Shown: positions 1 to 13,412 of the stretch, in pieces
How the letters are laid out: the number at the start of each line of letters is the position of its first letter
How positions within the stretch are numbered: position 1 is the first letter of the stretch
Source: Xanthomonas sontii
GTDB taxonomy: Bacteria; Pseudomonadota; Gammaproteobacteria; Xanthomonadales; Xanthomonadaceae
Length of the DNA: 64,000 nucleotides
Assembly: GCF_040529055.1 (NCBI RefSeq)
Contig: NZ_CP132342.1
Coordinates: 1 to 64,000, forward strand
Reading direction: 5' to 3'
The notes under the pieces: model-generated
Database searches by the model: none
What the model was told of the DNA's origin: nothing
What the model saw: the letters and a program-made list of their open reading frames with translations, nothing else
Translations under genes and position numbers: made by a program

Positions 1-2972
1 CCGGCGGCGAGCGCGTCGTCGCCTTCGACGTAGGCGCCGGCGTCGCTGTTCCCGGCGCTGGCCTGCAGGTACTTGCCGGCCTCCTGCAACTGCGCCACGT
101 TGACCGCGTCGGTGGCTTCGGTGCCGGCGGCGACGCTGGTGATCTGCCGGGTCAGGCCGTTGCCGACATCGCCGACCGACACGCTGTTGTCGCGCGCGGC
201 GTAAGAATGCGCGCCGAGCGCGACCGCATTGGTCGGCGCCTGGTTGCGCGCATCGTCCAGCCAGGTGCTGACCCGCGCGCCGTAGCCGATCGCGGTGGCA
301 TCGCTGCCGTTGGCCTGGCTGTCGGTGCCGAGCGCGGTGCCGTTGTTGTTGTAGATCGACGTCACCGCACGTGCGCCCAGCGCGACGCTGTCAGGGTTCC
401 AGGCGGTGGCCTTGTAGCCCAGCGCGATGCCGCTGTCGCCGGCGGCCAGCGCATAGCTGCCCAACGACACCGTGCGCGGCGCGAACGAACCGGCGCTGTG
501 GCCGATGGCGACCGAATCGACGTTGCCCGGCAGGTTCGGGAACACGTTCGCGTTGTAGCCCAGCGCGATCGCGTAGTCGGACTGGCTCTGCGCGCCGGCG
601 CCCAGCGCGATGCCGCCGACGCCGGTGGCGGCGGCGATGCCCACGCTGTTGCCGGCGCTGGCCGCGGCGGTGCTGACGCCGCCCACGGCGACGCTGTCGG
701 TGCCGCTGGCCAGCGCGTTCATGCCCATCGCCACCGCACTGGTGGCGGTGGCGCGCGCGCCGATGCCCATCGCGGTGGCGTAGTCGCCTGCGGCGCGAGC
801 GCTGTAGCCCACCGCCGTGCCCAGGTCGCCGGCCACTTCGGACAGGCCGCCGACCGCGGTGGCACCATCCTTGAAGGTCTGCGCGTGATAGCCCAGCGCG
901 GTGCTCTGCACACCGCCGGCCGAGGTGCCGGTGCCGACCGCGGTGGTCAGCGGATCCAGCGCCTGCGCGCCGCCGCCGACCGCGGTGGCGGCCACGCCCA
1001 GGGCCTGGGTGGTCTGCTCGCGGCTGCCGACGATGAAGCCGTTCTCGTCGTACTCGTACACCGTCGCGGTGCTGCCGATGGCCGTGGCCGAGGTGCCGAC
1101 CGCCGTGGCATCGGTACCGACCGCACTGGCGTGGGCGCCGCTGGCGACCGCGCCGCTGCCCAGCGCCGAGGCGCCGAGGCCGGCGGCGGTGCTGGTGGAC
1201 CCCACGGCGGTGGTGTAGTCGCCATCGGCCAGCGCATCGGCGCCGGCGGCGGTGGCCTGCTGACCCTGCGCCAGCGCGGTGCCGTCGCCGCTGCCGGCGA
1301 ACAGGCGCGCGGTGCCGTCGGCCACCTGCTTGACCGCGTCGAGCTGGTCCAGGTTCACCGCATCGGTGCCTTCGGTGCCGGCGGCGACGTTGGCGATCTG
1401 CCGCTCCTTGCCGGCACTGCCCACCGACACCGTGTCGGCGCGATCGGCGACCGATCCCTGGCCGAGCGCGACGCTGCCGCTGGCCGCGGCCTTGGCGCCG
1501 TAGCCCAGCGCGGTGGAATCGTCGGCCTGCGCCCACGACGCGGCGCCGAACGCGGCGCTGGACGCGCCATCGGCCGAACTCAGCCAGCCGACCGAGGTGG
1601 AGAACGCACCGTTGGCCCAGGCGCCGGCGCCGAATGCGCTGCCGCCCTCGCCCTGCGCCTCGGTGGTGAACAGGCCGAGCACGCTGCCGCCGACCGCGGT
1701 GCTGGATGCCCCGCTGGCCAGGCTCGAATAGCCCAGCGCCACGGCATTGCCGCCGCTGGCGTTGGCGCCGTAGCCGACTGCCGAAGCGAAATCGCCGCCG
1801 GCCTGGCTGAAGCCGCCGTTGGCGGTCGCGGCCAGCCCGGTGGCGGCGGCGGAGAAGCCGGTTGCCGTGCTCTGCAGGCCGTCGGCGCGTGCCGCCGTGC
1901 CCAGTGCGGTGGAGAACGCGCCATTGGCCTGCGCGCCGGCGCCGAACGCGCTGGCGCCCTGCTCGGCCGCGGTGGTGGTGCCTTCCAGCAGCACCTCGCC
2001 GTTCTCGTCGACGATCGACAACGCGCCGCCGACCGCCGTTGCCGAGGCGCCGACGGCGGTGGCGTTGCTGCCGACCGCGGTGGCGTTGCCGCCCAGCGTG
2101 GTGGCGCCGCTGCCCAGTGCGCTGGCGCCGTTGCCGATGGCGTTGGCGCCTTCGCCGGCGGCGATCGCATTGGCGCCCTCGACGTAGGCGCCGGCATCGC
2201 TGGCGTCGCTGCCGCTGGACTGGAAATACTTGGCGGTGGTGTCGGCGGTCTGCCTGACCGCGTCGAGCTGGGCCACGTTGACCGCATCGGTGGCCTCGGT
2301 GCCGGCGGCCACGTGGGTGATCTGGCGCTCGCCGCCGGCCTTGCCGACCGAGACGCTGTCGTCGCGGTCGGCCACCGCGTCGGCGCCCAGCGCCACGCTG
2401 TTGCGGCCCTGCGCGACGGCGCTGTTGCCCAGCGCGGTGCTGTTGAAGCCGCTGGCGCTGGAGAAGCCGCCGACCGCGGTGGCGTAGTCGCCGGTCGCGT
2501 CGGCCGCCACGCCGACCGCGGCGCTGGCCGCGCCGGAGGCGATGCTCTCGGCGCCGAGCGCGGTCGCGCCGTCGCCACTGGCGGTGCTGTAGTAGCCGAG
2601 CGCGCTGGCCTCCACGCCGCTGGCGTCGCTGAGGGTGCCGCTGGCCACGCTGCCGTCGCCGCTGGCGTTGCTGGCCGCGCCGGTCGCGGTGCTCTGCGCG
2701 CCGCTGGCGTTGCTCTCGGCACCGACCGCGGTGGCGTAGTCGCCGCTGGCGCTGGCGTTGTCGCCGATCTGCACGGCCTGCGCCTGGGCGGTGCCGGGAA
2801 GGACGCCGGCACCCAGCGCCAGCGCGATCGCGCCGGCCAGGGCCAGGCCGTGTGCGCGTGCGGCGCGGCGGTCGCGGACGACGGCCCCGCGCGCATCGCC
2901 GCTGGCCAGTTCCGATGCCACGACCCACATCCCCAGTGCGTTGTTCCAGACCTTGCGATAAATCCGATTCAT
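1..2972 (-). CDS. YadA-like trimeric autotransporter adhesin, 3' end outside window
   Basis: The frame is open from ATG 2972 to the left window edge with no stop, so 990 codons are visible and the C-terminal membrane anchor is not. Residues 1-23 (MNRIYRKVWNNALGMWVV...) are an extended signal peptide region typical of very large autotransporters. A hydrophobic segment follows, with a likely cleavage near AQA at about residue 65. The rest is alanine/glycine-rich head repeats of the pattern ALGxxAxAxGxxSxA. Three neck motifs (DAVN-x-x-QL, each preceded by VAAGTE) lie near residues 228, 538 and 954, so at least three head-neck modules are strung together. GAGGAG at 2987-2982, nine bases before the ATG, supports this start. 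The family forms surface trimers that bind host surfaces or other cells. No partner gene is adjacent. Confidence 0.9.
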   Translation of the reverse strand, partial: MNRIYRKVWNNALGMWVVASELASGDARGAVVRDRRAARAHGLALAGAIALALGAGVLPGTAQAQAVQIGDNASASGDYATAVGAESNASGAQSTATGAASNASGDGSVASGTLSDASGVEASALGYYSTASGDGATALGAESIASGAASAAVGVAADATGDYATAVGGFSSASGFNSTALGNSAVAQGRNSVALGADAVADRDDSVSVGKAGGERQITHVAAGTEATDAVNVAQLDAVRQTADTTAKYFQSSGSDASDAGAYVEGANAIAAGEGANAIGNGASALGSGATTLGGNATAVGSNATAVGASATAVGGALSIVDENGEVLLEGTTTAAEQGASAFGAGAQANGAFSTALGTAARADGLQSTATGFSAAATGLAATANGGFSQAGGDFASAVGYGANASGGNAVALGYSSLASGASSTAVGGSVLGLFTTEAQGEGGSAFGAGAWANGAFSTSVGWLSSADGASSAAFGAASWAQADDSTALGYGAKAAASGSVALGQGSVADRADTVSVGSAGKERQIANVAAGTEGTDAVNLDQLDAVKQVADGTARLFAGSGDGTALAQGQQATAAGADALADGDYTTAVGSTSTAAGLGASALGSGAVASGAHASAVGTDATAVGTSATAIGSTATVYEYDENGFIVGSREQTTQALGVAATAVGGGAQALDPLTTAVGTGTSAGGVQSTALGYHAQTFKDGATAVGGLSEVAGDLGTAVGYSARAAGDYATAMGIGARATATSAVAMGMNALASGTDSVAVGGVSTAAASAGNSVGIAAATGVGGIALGAGAQSQSDYAIALGYNANVFPNLPGNVDSVAIGHSAGSFAPRTVSLGSYALAAGDSGIALGYKATAWNPDSVALGARAVTSIYNNNGTALGTDSQANGSDATAIGYGARVSTWLDDARNQAPTNAVALGAHSYAARDNSVSVGDVGNGLTRQITSVAAGTEATDAVNVAQLQEAGKYLQASAGNSDAGAYVEGDDALAA

Positions 2973-3192
2973 CGACGACTGCTCCTCAATTCGGCTGGTT
3001 TTTGGTCAAAAAGCCACCCTCGCCCGGCGTTCCGGCCGGCCGACCCCCTGTCGGTTTTTGGGTGCCGCACGTCCCTTAGCGGGACGCGAGAGGCTCACGC
3101 CTGTCGCTGCTCGGAGCTGTAGATGAACCGAGGTGGAATGCGGAACTGACCCGAGTGTTAACTCGGCCTCTCGAGTACGTCAAGTTTTTGAC
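2973..3192 (-). promoter_or_regulatory. Probable promoter and structured 5' leader of the adhesin
   Basis: On the minus strand TTGACG (3183-3178) and TAACAC (3160-3155) are 17 bases apart, a plausible sigma-70 promoter with a weak -10. An inverted repeat, GTCAAGTTTTTGAC (3179-3192), overlaps the -35 and could be an operator. The leader would be about 175 nt. It contains short hairpins, including GTCCC/GGGAC at 3071-3085 and CCGAC/GTCGG at 3040-3054, the latter beside a run of five T on the plus strand. I do not recognise a known riboswitch. Confidence 0.3.
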
Positions 3193-4057
3193 TTAATGCG
3201 ACATGCGCCGTGACACAGACCGCGAATTCAGCCTGATTTCGTTAAATTTTCGATAAATATCAATGAAAACAACCAGCTCGCGCCAATTTTTCGGCACATA
3301 CCTTGCCAGCCTTGACACACCGCGCTTCGGGCGATTTCGTTTCCTGTCAAGGACTTGACGTAACCGGGTGGTAGCGGCGCAAAAGCGCGCCCAGGCATGA
3401 CCGGTGACAGCTCCAGACGGCTGCGCATGGCGCCGACTGCGCGAAATGGGGCGAGCGGTCGCGCGGCGGAGCGACCTTGTGCCGGACGACGGGCGGGTGC
3501 TGCCGGGCTGTCGCTACACGGCGAAGAGCACCACGCGCGGGAGGACGCATCATTCGCTTGCAAGCGGTGGCGGATGGCGCAGGCACACGCACGCTGCAGC
3601 GATGACGGCACCGCGCAAGGCGCACCGCACCGCGATGTCTCGTATGAGCGGCTTCAGCCGCGACCACGCGCGGTCAGCGCATGCGCAGGCGGGAGCGCCG
3701 AGGAAACCCACTCGGCACACAGGAAAATCGACGGCATCGGCCGCCAAACCGCCAGTTCGGCCGGGCCTGGGTGCGGTCCTGCGTCGGGACTGAAGTCCCT
3801 CCCACATGGACACTGCGACGCGCGATTCGGCGCATGCGCCACGCCACCAATCCCGGCACTGCATTCTGCATCCCACGGCGATGGCAGCGCGGCACAGACC
3901 CGAGCAACGCAGCCGGCAGCGCCGGCCCGCACATCGCGGCGGCAGGCGCTGCCGACGGCGGCCTGGCAAGGGCCAGCGCCAGCACCCGAACACGTCGCCG
4001 TCGGCAGCCCACCAGACAGGCGCGTCGCCATCGCGGCGAGCGCGCCAGGGGCGGGCT
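3193..4057. other. Long intergenic region without a convincing gene
   Basis: About 865 bases between the adhesin leader and the end of purL. The part next to the adhesin (3193-3300) is AT-rich. A perfect inverted repeat GTCAAG-GA-CTTGAC lies at 3346-3359 and shares its half-site with the repeat at 3179-3192, so one regulator may bind both. The remainder is GC-rich and holds one dispersed palindrome at 3782-3805. Short open frames here have no coherent protein character. Confidence 0.5.
3782..3805 (-). repeat. REP-like palindromic repeat
   Basis: A 24-bp sequence whose core is GGGACT-GA-AGTCCC, ending in CTCCCAC. The same sequence family occurs inverted at 21247-21270 and again at 21458-21481, so it is a dispersed intergenic repeat. 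It lies 250 bases beyond the 3' end of purL. Confidence 0.7.
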
Positions 4058-8089
<4,032 letters not shown>

Positions 8090-8138
8090 GTCCGGGGAAC
8101 CGTGTGAGGAAACGGGCTGGCTATTGTAGCGGAGAGCT

Positions 8139-8383
8139 GGGAATGGGGATTCGGGAATGGGGAATCGGCACAGCCCGCCGCCGAGCGGGGTCGGCGCCAG
8201 CGGACATGCTAGAGGTGGTTGGGCGACAGCGGACGCGGCGCTCCAGCGGCAAAACGCGGCGCGGCAACAGCGGTGGCGCAGAGGCCGCACCGCCGACCGA
8301 GGGGGAGAGACGGGCGTTCAGCGGCCGTGGCCGCGGGAACGAGCGACGTCGCACCCATTCCCGATTCCCGTTTCCCCATTCCC
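8139..8383. repeat. Heptamer-arm palindromic element, long-spacer copy C
   Basis: This fills most of the 300-bp gap between dsbC and purL. Four units (8139-8166) and four inverted units (8356-8383) flank a 189-nt GC-rich spacer with no recognisable gene. The right arm ends seven bases from the dsbC stop codon. Any purL promoter must lie inside or beside this element. Confidence 0.75.
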
Positions 8384-8389
8384 GGCCGC

Positions 8390-9196
8390 TCAGCGGCTTC
8401 CGCCCGCCTTGGTCGCTTCCGCCGCGCGCTTATCGAGCGCTTCGCGCATCTTGGCCGGGGGCAGGTAGCCGCCGATCTGGGTGCCGTCCGGGGCGAAGAT
8501 CGCCGGGGTGCCGTTGACGCCCAGGCGCTGGCCCAGGTTGTACTGCATGGTCACCGGGTTCTTGCAGTTGGTCGCGCTCGGCACCTTGCCGTTGGCCTTG
8601 GCGTCGGTCAGCGCCTGCTTCTTGTCGGCCGCGCACCACACCGCGACCATGTCCTTGTAGTCCTGGCTGCCCAGGCCCATGCGCGGATACGCCAGGTACT
8701 CCACGGCGATGCCCTGCTTGTTGAGCTCGCCGATCTCGCTGTGCAGCTTGCGGCAGTAGCCGCATTCGATATCGGTGAACACGCTGATGGTGTACTTGGG
8801 ATTGGCCGGGGCGAACACGATGCGGTCGGCACGCGGCGCCGATTCCAGCAGCTTGCGGCGGTAGCTCAGCAGGCCTTCGCTGGAGGCGAACTGCTTTTCC
8901 TGGATGTCGAACGGCTGCGCCTGGAACAGGTAGCGGCCGTCGTCGGAGACGTACAGCACCTGCCCGCCGACCACCACTTCGCGGAAGCCGGGGAACGGCG
9001 CGGCGCCGATGTAGTCGGGCTTGAAGTTGGGATCGAGCTGCAGCAGCGCCGCGCGTACGCGCTGCTCGCCCGGTGCGCCGGCAGGAGCGGCGGCGGCCGG
9101 CTTGGCAGCGGCAGCGCCGCCGGTGGGCGAAGCCGGCTGCGCGCAGGCGGAAAGAGAAGTGGCGCACAGCAGCGCAAAAAGAGCAAAACGGAGCAT
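8390..9196 (-). CDS. dsbC: Periplasmic thiol:disulfide interchange protein DsbC
   Basis: Disulfide isomerase of the periplasm, 268 aa. It has a hydrophobic N-terminus ending in LSAC at residue 18, which reads as a lipoprotein signal or, less likely, a plain signal peptide. An Ala/Pro linker follows, then the N-terminal dimerisation domain (about 45-120). The C-terminal thioredoxin fold has active site C145-G-Y-C148 and a cis-proline loop (GVNGTPAIF). Two further cysteines (WCAAD, NCKN) match the structural disulfide of the family. It lies downstream of xerD on the same strand, as in many gammaproteobacteria, but one unrelated gene separates the two here. Confidence 0.93.
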   Translation of the reverse strand: MLRFALFALLCATSLSACAQPASPTGGAAAAKPAAAAPAGAPGEQRVRAALLQLDPNFKPDYIGAAPFPGFREVVVGGQVLYVSDDGRYLFQAQPFDIQEKQFASSEGLLSYRRKLLESAPRADRIVFAPANPKYTISVFTDIECGYCRKLHSEIGELNKQGIAVEYLAYPRMGLGSQDYKDMVAVWCAADKKQALTDAKANGKVPSATNCKNPVTMQYNLGQRLGVNGTPAIFAPDGTQIGGYLPPAKMREALDKRAAEATKAGGSR

Positions 9197-9302
9197 TGGC
9201 TATCCATGAGGGCTGCGGATCGGCTGGATTGTCGCATACCCCCTTGTCCGCTCGATGTAGACAGGCTGAGCGGGGGGCACGCCGTCGCAGCAAGGGCGCG
9301 GA

Positions 9303-11498
9303 TCAGTATTTCGCGTGCTCCGGATAGCTGCCCGCACCCGCCGGATCGCGCAGCGCCAGTGGCAGCGACCAGCGCAGCAGACCGCCATCGGTCAAGGCCC
9401 AGAGCGTGGCGCCGTCCCACGAAAACGCCAGTGTGTTCAGCGAACCGCGCGCCGGCGAGGCCAAGCGCAGCGGTGTCTGCGCGGCGGCGATCTGCCACAG
9501 CGCCAGCTGCGGCCCGGCCGCGGCGGGGGCGTCGCTGCCCAGCGCCAGCAGCCGGCCGTGCGCCGAACGGGCCGCCGCCTTCAGCGCGTCGGCGCACCCC
9601 AGCAAGGCCGACAGGCGCACGCGGCCGTCGTCCATATCCAGCACGTGCATACCGACGAAGCGCGCTTCGGGCTGCGCCTTCGACGCGCCGGACGGCGCGA
9701 ACTGCGGCGTCCCGGTGCCGTGGTCGGCCAGCATCAGCACGAAGCCGCTGGCGATCCAGCGACCCTGCAGCGACCCCAACGGGGTGGGCACCCACTGTGC
9801 CACGCCGGAGGCGTCGGCCGGATCGGGGCGACCGAAACGCTGCGGCAACGCGAACGCGCGCAGGACACGCCCGCTGGTCGGATCGAGGGCGGCGATGCCC
9901 TGGGCATCCTCCACCCACAGCGCATGCGGGTCGCGCAGGCGCACCGGCCACAGCTGCGCATTGCCCTTCTTCGCCGCATCCATCAACGCCTGTCGCGGCG
10001 CGCCGAACACCGGCGCGAACGCCCAGGGTCCATCCGCCGCCGGTACCGCGGCGGTCGGCGCATTCAGGATGAACCGACTGCTGCCGAACGCACCGCCGCC
10101 GCCAGCGTAGCTGTGATCGAAATACACGGGGCGCTGCGCGGCGTCCAGTTCCCAGCGCGCGTAGCCATCGCTGCCCTCGCCATCGACCCGGTAGCGATGC
10201 AGGCGCCGCGAGGCGACGTCATAGACATACAGGACGGCGGACTCGCCAGCGGCGCCGGCCAGGAACCACACGCGGCTGCCCTGCGCATCGGACATCAGCC
10301 GTTGCGCACCGCCCTCGCCCTGCCAGACCGTTTCCGTCTGCCAGCGCGTGCCGTCGTGATGCAGCCGCCACAGCCGGGTGCTGGCGCCCGTCCCGCCCAG
10401 CACCTGCATGCTGAGCAACAGATCGCCGTCGGGCAGCGCCAGCAGATCGCGCGGGTAGCGGGCGCCGCTGTCCGCCGTGGCCAGTTCGCCGCCGAGCGCG
10501 TCCCAGGGCAGCGCGTCGAACGGCAACAGCGGCACGTCGTTGCGCGGCGGGACAAACGCGATGGCCGGCGCCGCACGGGCGCGCTGCGGCGGCAGCGTCC
10601 ATGCCAACGGCGACGCGGCCACACGCACCGGCTGCTGCGGCACGCTCGCGGCGAGCGCCTGGCGCACGGCCTGGAACAGCACCGCCGGCACCACGCGCTG
10701 GCTCAACCGCGACGGCTGCGACGCACCGCCCAGCGGATTGAACTGGGTGATCTGCCTGATCACGCTGTAATCCGGATTGGCGTAGTTGTCGGTGCGCTCG
10801 ATGCTCAGCGCGGTGGTCGCATGCCCCATGGCCGCGGTCATGTCGAAGACGCATACCCTCAGTTCCAGACGCCCGCTCAGTCCCTGGCGTTCGCTGCGCG
10901 TGGCGCAGTATTCCGCATAGCGCGTCTCGCGGAACACAGCCAGTTCGGCGCGATCCTGTGGCGCCCAATCGCTGCGCTCGCGCGCCTGTTGCAGGCGCGT
11001 GCGCGCCTCCTCCTCAGTCAGCGCGCCCTGCTCCACCGCCGCCTGCAGCATCGGCTGCGCGAAGCGCTCGGCCAGCGCCGCGCGCAGGTCCTGGCGGCGT
11101 GACAGCAGGACCCGGCCCCAATCGTCGGGCAGATACGACAGCGGCAAGGTCTCGTTGCCTTCCTGGAAGCCCCCCTGCGCCTGCACGACGCCACGTACCG
11201 CGGCCTGCACCTGGGCATAGGGCGCTGCGATCAGCAGATGCGCCGCCGTGGCCGGTTCGCGCTGCCCGCCCGGCAGCGTCCAGAACAGCAGATCCTCGTG
11301 GCGACGCACCGCCGGTGCCTGCGCCTCCAGCGCCGTGCCGGCAGCCGCGATCTGCCACGCGCTGTCGCCAGGCTCGGCCGCCGGCATGGCGGACGGCTGC
11401 ACCGGCCCGGCCGCGAACGCGCTGCCGAGCGCGAGCAGCAGCAGGCCGGCACAAGCTCGTGCCGGCGCATGGGAAACGCGATGTCGCAACTCGCTCAT
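9303..11498 (-). CDS. Exported protein of unknown function, probable beta-propeller
   Basis: I do not recognise this 731-aa protein. It begins with a positively charged stretch and a hydrophobic signal sequence (LLLLALGSAFA-A, cleavage near residue 30), so it should be secreted to the periplasm or outer membrane. The N-terminal 280 residues are mixed helix and strand with two cysteines (EYCATRS, LRVCVFD). From about residue 330 on, short repeats of the type LLALPDGDLLLSMQ, LWRLHHDG, LYVYDVASRRLHRYRV and LNTLAFSWDGATLWALTDGG suggest a WD/NHL-like propeller. It sits between xerD and dsbC, which are neighbours in many relatives, so it looks like an insertion into that pair. The start ATG 11498 has no strong ribosome binding site. 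Confidence 0.75.
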   Translation of the reverse strand: MSELRHRVSHAPARACAGLLLLALGSAFAAGPVQPSAMPAAEPGDSAWQIAAAGTALEAQAPAVRRHEDLLFWTLPGGQREPATAAHLLIAAPYAQVQAAVRGVVQAQGGFQEGNETLPLSYLPDDWGRVLLSRRQDLRAALAERFAQPMLQAAVEQGALTEEEARTRLQQARERSDWAPQDRAELAVFRETRYAEYCATRSERQGLSGRLELRVCVFDMTAAMGHATTALSIERTDNYANPDYSVIRQITQFNPLGGASQPSRLSQRVVPAVLFQAVRQALAASVPQQPVRVAASPLAWTLPPQRARAAPAIAFVPPRNDVPLLPFDALPWDALGGELATADSGARYPRDLLALPDGDLLLSMQVLGGTGASTRLWRLHHDGTRWQTETVWQGEGGAQRLMSDAQGSRVWFLAGAAGESAVLYVYDVASRRLHRYRVDGEGSDGYARWELDAAQRPVYFDHSYAGGGGAFGSSRFILNAPTAAVPAADGPWAFAPVFGAPRQALMDAAKKGNAQLWPVRLRDPHALWVEDAQGIAALDPTSGRVLRAFALPQRFGRPDPADASGVAQWVPTPLGSLQGRWIASGFVLMLADHGTGTPQFAPSGASKAQPEARFVGMHVLDMDDGRVRLSALLGCADALKAAARSAHGRLLALGSDAPAAAGPQLALWQIAAAQTPLRLASPARGSLNTLAFSWDGATLWALTDGGLLRWSLPLALRDPAGAGSYPEHAKY

Positions 11499-11555
11499 GG
11501 ACGCACTCGATGGAAGGAAAAGGATGCCATCGCCAGCGGCAGCTGCAGTTGCCGC

Positions 11556-12530
11556 TCAGCCACGCGGATGATGCTTGCGGTGCAGGCTCTGCAGGTGCTC
11601 GCGCGCCACCAGCGTGTAGATCTGGGTGGTGGACAGGGAACTGTGGCCGAGCAGCATCTGCAGCGCGCGCAGGTCGGCGCCGCGGTTGAGCAGATGCGTG
11701 GCGAAGCTGTGGCGCAGGCCGTGCGGGCTGATCCGTGCAGGATCGATTCCGGCCACCGCCGCATAGCGCTTGACCAGCGCCCAGAACTGCTGGCGGGTCA
11801 GCGCGCGCCGTGCGGCATCGATGAACAGCGGCACCACGCCATCGCTGGCCGGCACCGCCTGCCCGGCCGCCAGCGCCGGACGGGCGCTGTCCAGGTAGCG
11901 CTGCAGCCAGTGCTGCGATTCCTCGCCCAGCGGCACCAGCCGCTCCTTGCTGCCCTTGCCGGTGACCCGCAGCACGCCCTGGCGCAGATTCACTGCGTTG
12001 GCCGGCAGGTTGACCAGCTCGCTGACGCGCAAGCCGGCGGCGTACATCAGCTCGAGCATGGCGCGGTCGCGCAGGCCTGCCGGCGCGGTCGCGTCCGGCG
12101 CCGCCAGCAGCGCATCGATCTGGCTTTCGGCCAGCGCCTTGGGCAGCGAACGCGGCAGCCGCGGCGGCTCCAGCAGCGCGGTCGGATCGTCGCTGCGCTC
12201 GCCGCGGCGCACGCGCAGCGCGAAGAACGCGCGCAGCGACGACAGCCAGCGGGCGTTGCTGCGCGGCGAATAGCCCAGCTCGGTACGCCATGCCAGGTAA
12301 TCGAACAGCGCCTGTCGATCGGCACCGACCAGCCCGCCGCCGGCACCGTCGCGCCAACGCGCAAACCCCTCCAGGTCGCGGCGGTAGCTGTCCAGACTCT
12401 GCCGCGCCAACCCCTGCTCGGCCCAGGCCGCATCCAGGAACTGCTGGATCGCCAGCGCATCGGCCTCGCGCAGCGGCGCGAGCCGTTGCGTCTGCTGGCG
12501 GCGTTCGGCGGGGGAATGCAGGGAGGGCAT
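11556..12530 (-). CDS. xerD: Site-specific tyrosine recombinase XerD
   Basis: Resolves chromosome dimers at dif together with XerC. The protein is 324 aa from ATG 12530, compared with about 300 in E. coli. The N-terminal SAM-like core-binding domain covers residues 25-110. The catalytic residues are visible: Arg in [12 protein letters not shown], Lys in [12 protein letters not shown], then [24 protein letters not shown] with the nucleophile Tyr. Only three bases separate the start codon from a tandem array of twelve GGGAATC heptamers, so no Shine-Dalgarno sequence is visible and the frame stays open upstream through the array. The real start could be this ATG or lie further upstream. Confidence 0.93.
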   Translation of the reverse strand: MPSLHSPAERRQQTQRLAPLREADALAIQQFLDAAWAEQGLARQSLDSYRRDLEGFARWRDGAGGGLVGADRQALFDYLAWRTELGYSPRSNARWLSSLRAFFALRVRRGERSDDPTALLEPPRLPRSLPKALAESQIDALLAAPDATAPAGLRDRAMLELMYAAGLRVSELVNLPANAVNLRQGVLRVTGKGSKERLVPLGEESQHWLQRYLDSARPALAAGQAVPASDGVVPLFIDAARRALTRQQFWALVKRYAAVAGIDPARISPHGLRHSFATHLLNRGADLRALQMLLGHSSLSTTQIYTLVAREHLQSLHRKHHPRG

Positions 12531-12533
12531 TTG

Positions 12534-12622
12534 GGGAATCGGGAATCGGGAATCGGGAATCGGGAATCGGGAATCGGGAATCGGGAATCGGGAATCGGGA
12601 ATCGGGAATCGGGAATCGGGAA
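12534..12622. repeat. Tandem heptamer array, 12.7 copies of GGGAATC
   Basis: Twelve perfect consecutive copies (12534-12617) plus a partial one, directly abutting the xerD start. Unlike the other elements in this window it has no spacer and no inverted arm. Perfect identity of the units implies recent expansion, and copy number is likely to vary between strains. Confidence 0.9.
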
Positions 12623-12746
12623 AGCCTAGCGGCTTTGCCGGGGGGCGCAAGGTCGATGTGGGCGGGACGAGCGCAGGGCTGCGCATGCCCGAGCCGCGCG
12701 CAACGCAGTCCACCGCAAAGCGTGCGACTGGCTCTAAGCTGTGTCG

Positions 12747-13223
12747 ATGAGCGCACCGCCTCCCGATCCCACCCCCCGCCCGCGCGCGCTGCTGCTGTGG
12801 CGGCTGCTGGCACTGTTCTACGACGCCTGGCCGGTACTGGCGCTGTGGTTCGTGGTCTCGGCGCTGTTCACCCTCGGCTACACGCTGGAAGGCCATGCGC
12901 CGCGCGAGAACATCGCTCCTTTCAGCGCCCTGCAGTGGCTGCTGTGGCTGTGCTGCTGGGTGGTCGCCGGCCTGTACGCGACGCTGAGCTGGCGCCGCGG
13001 CGGCCAGACCCTGGGCATGCGTCCATGGCGGCTGCGCCTGCACGGCGCCGACGGCAACGCGCCAGGCTGGGGCGCGCTGTGGCGGCGCTATCTGGTCGGC
13101 ACGGTGTCGTTGCTGCTGGGCGGGCTGGGGTTCTGGTGGGCGCTTTTTGATCGGGAGCGGTTGACGTGGCACGACAGGGCCAGCGGCACCTATCTGACAC
13201 GATTGCCCAAAGCCAAGCCCTGA
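12747..13223 (+). CDS. RDD family membrane protein
   Basis: A small inner-membrane protein of 158 aa, function unknown. The start ATG 12747 is preferred; an in-frame GTG six bases upstream is possible. Three hydrophobic segments are visible (about 23-50, 66-90 and 110-135). The signature residues of the RDD family appear as the Arg near the N-terminus ([14 protein letters not shown]), the [13 protein letters not shown] turn after the second segment, and the terminal [10 protein letters not shown]. It is divergent from xerD across the heptamer array and converges with the next minus-strand gene. Confidence 0.85.
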   Translation: MSAPPPDPTPRPRALLLWRLLALFYDAWPVLALWFVVSALFTLGYTLEGHAPRENIAPFSALQWLLWLCCWVVAGLYATLSWRRGGQTLGMRPWRLRLHGADGNAPGWGALWRRYLVGTVSLLLGGLGFWWALFDRERLTWHDRASGTYLTRLPKAKP

Positions 13224-13412
13224 CCGCAGCACACAGGCGCGCGGCGGCGCGCCGACCACTCCTGCCACATCGGGACCACTGCGGCGCGGCACGACCGTGC
13301 CAGCCGCACCTATCTCATGTCGTTGGACGCATCGTCGAACGGAAGCGCGCATGGCGAATCCAGCACGACATCGACGCCGATCAGCGAGCACTGGCGAGAA
13401 CGCCGAACAGCA

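Noticed and set aside
3040..3059. Intrinsic terminator on the plus strand (CCGAC/GTCGG plus five T)
   Set aside because: The stem is only five pairs and no plus-strand gene ends here. It is treated as part of the adhesin leader instead.
207..3122. A 971-codon plus-strand open frame
   Set aside because: It is antisense to the adhesin. Its composition is Ala/Gly/Arg/Asp noise, while the minus strand has an ESPR signal peptide and regular head repeats.
3228..3611. A 127-codon minus-strand frame between the adhesin and purL
   Set aside because: No ribosome binding site, no domain character and mixed composition; it spans the GTCAAG palindrome. More likely non-coding.
11556..12530. Integron or phage integrase
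   Set aside because: Sequence, length and the dsbC neighbourhood fit housekeeping XerD. No attC sites, tRNA or phage genes are present.
12534..12622. CRISPR or iteron origin
   Set aside because: The units are contiguous 7-mers without spacers. The neighbouring recombinase is chromosomal XerD and there is no replication gene.
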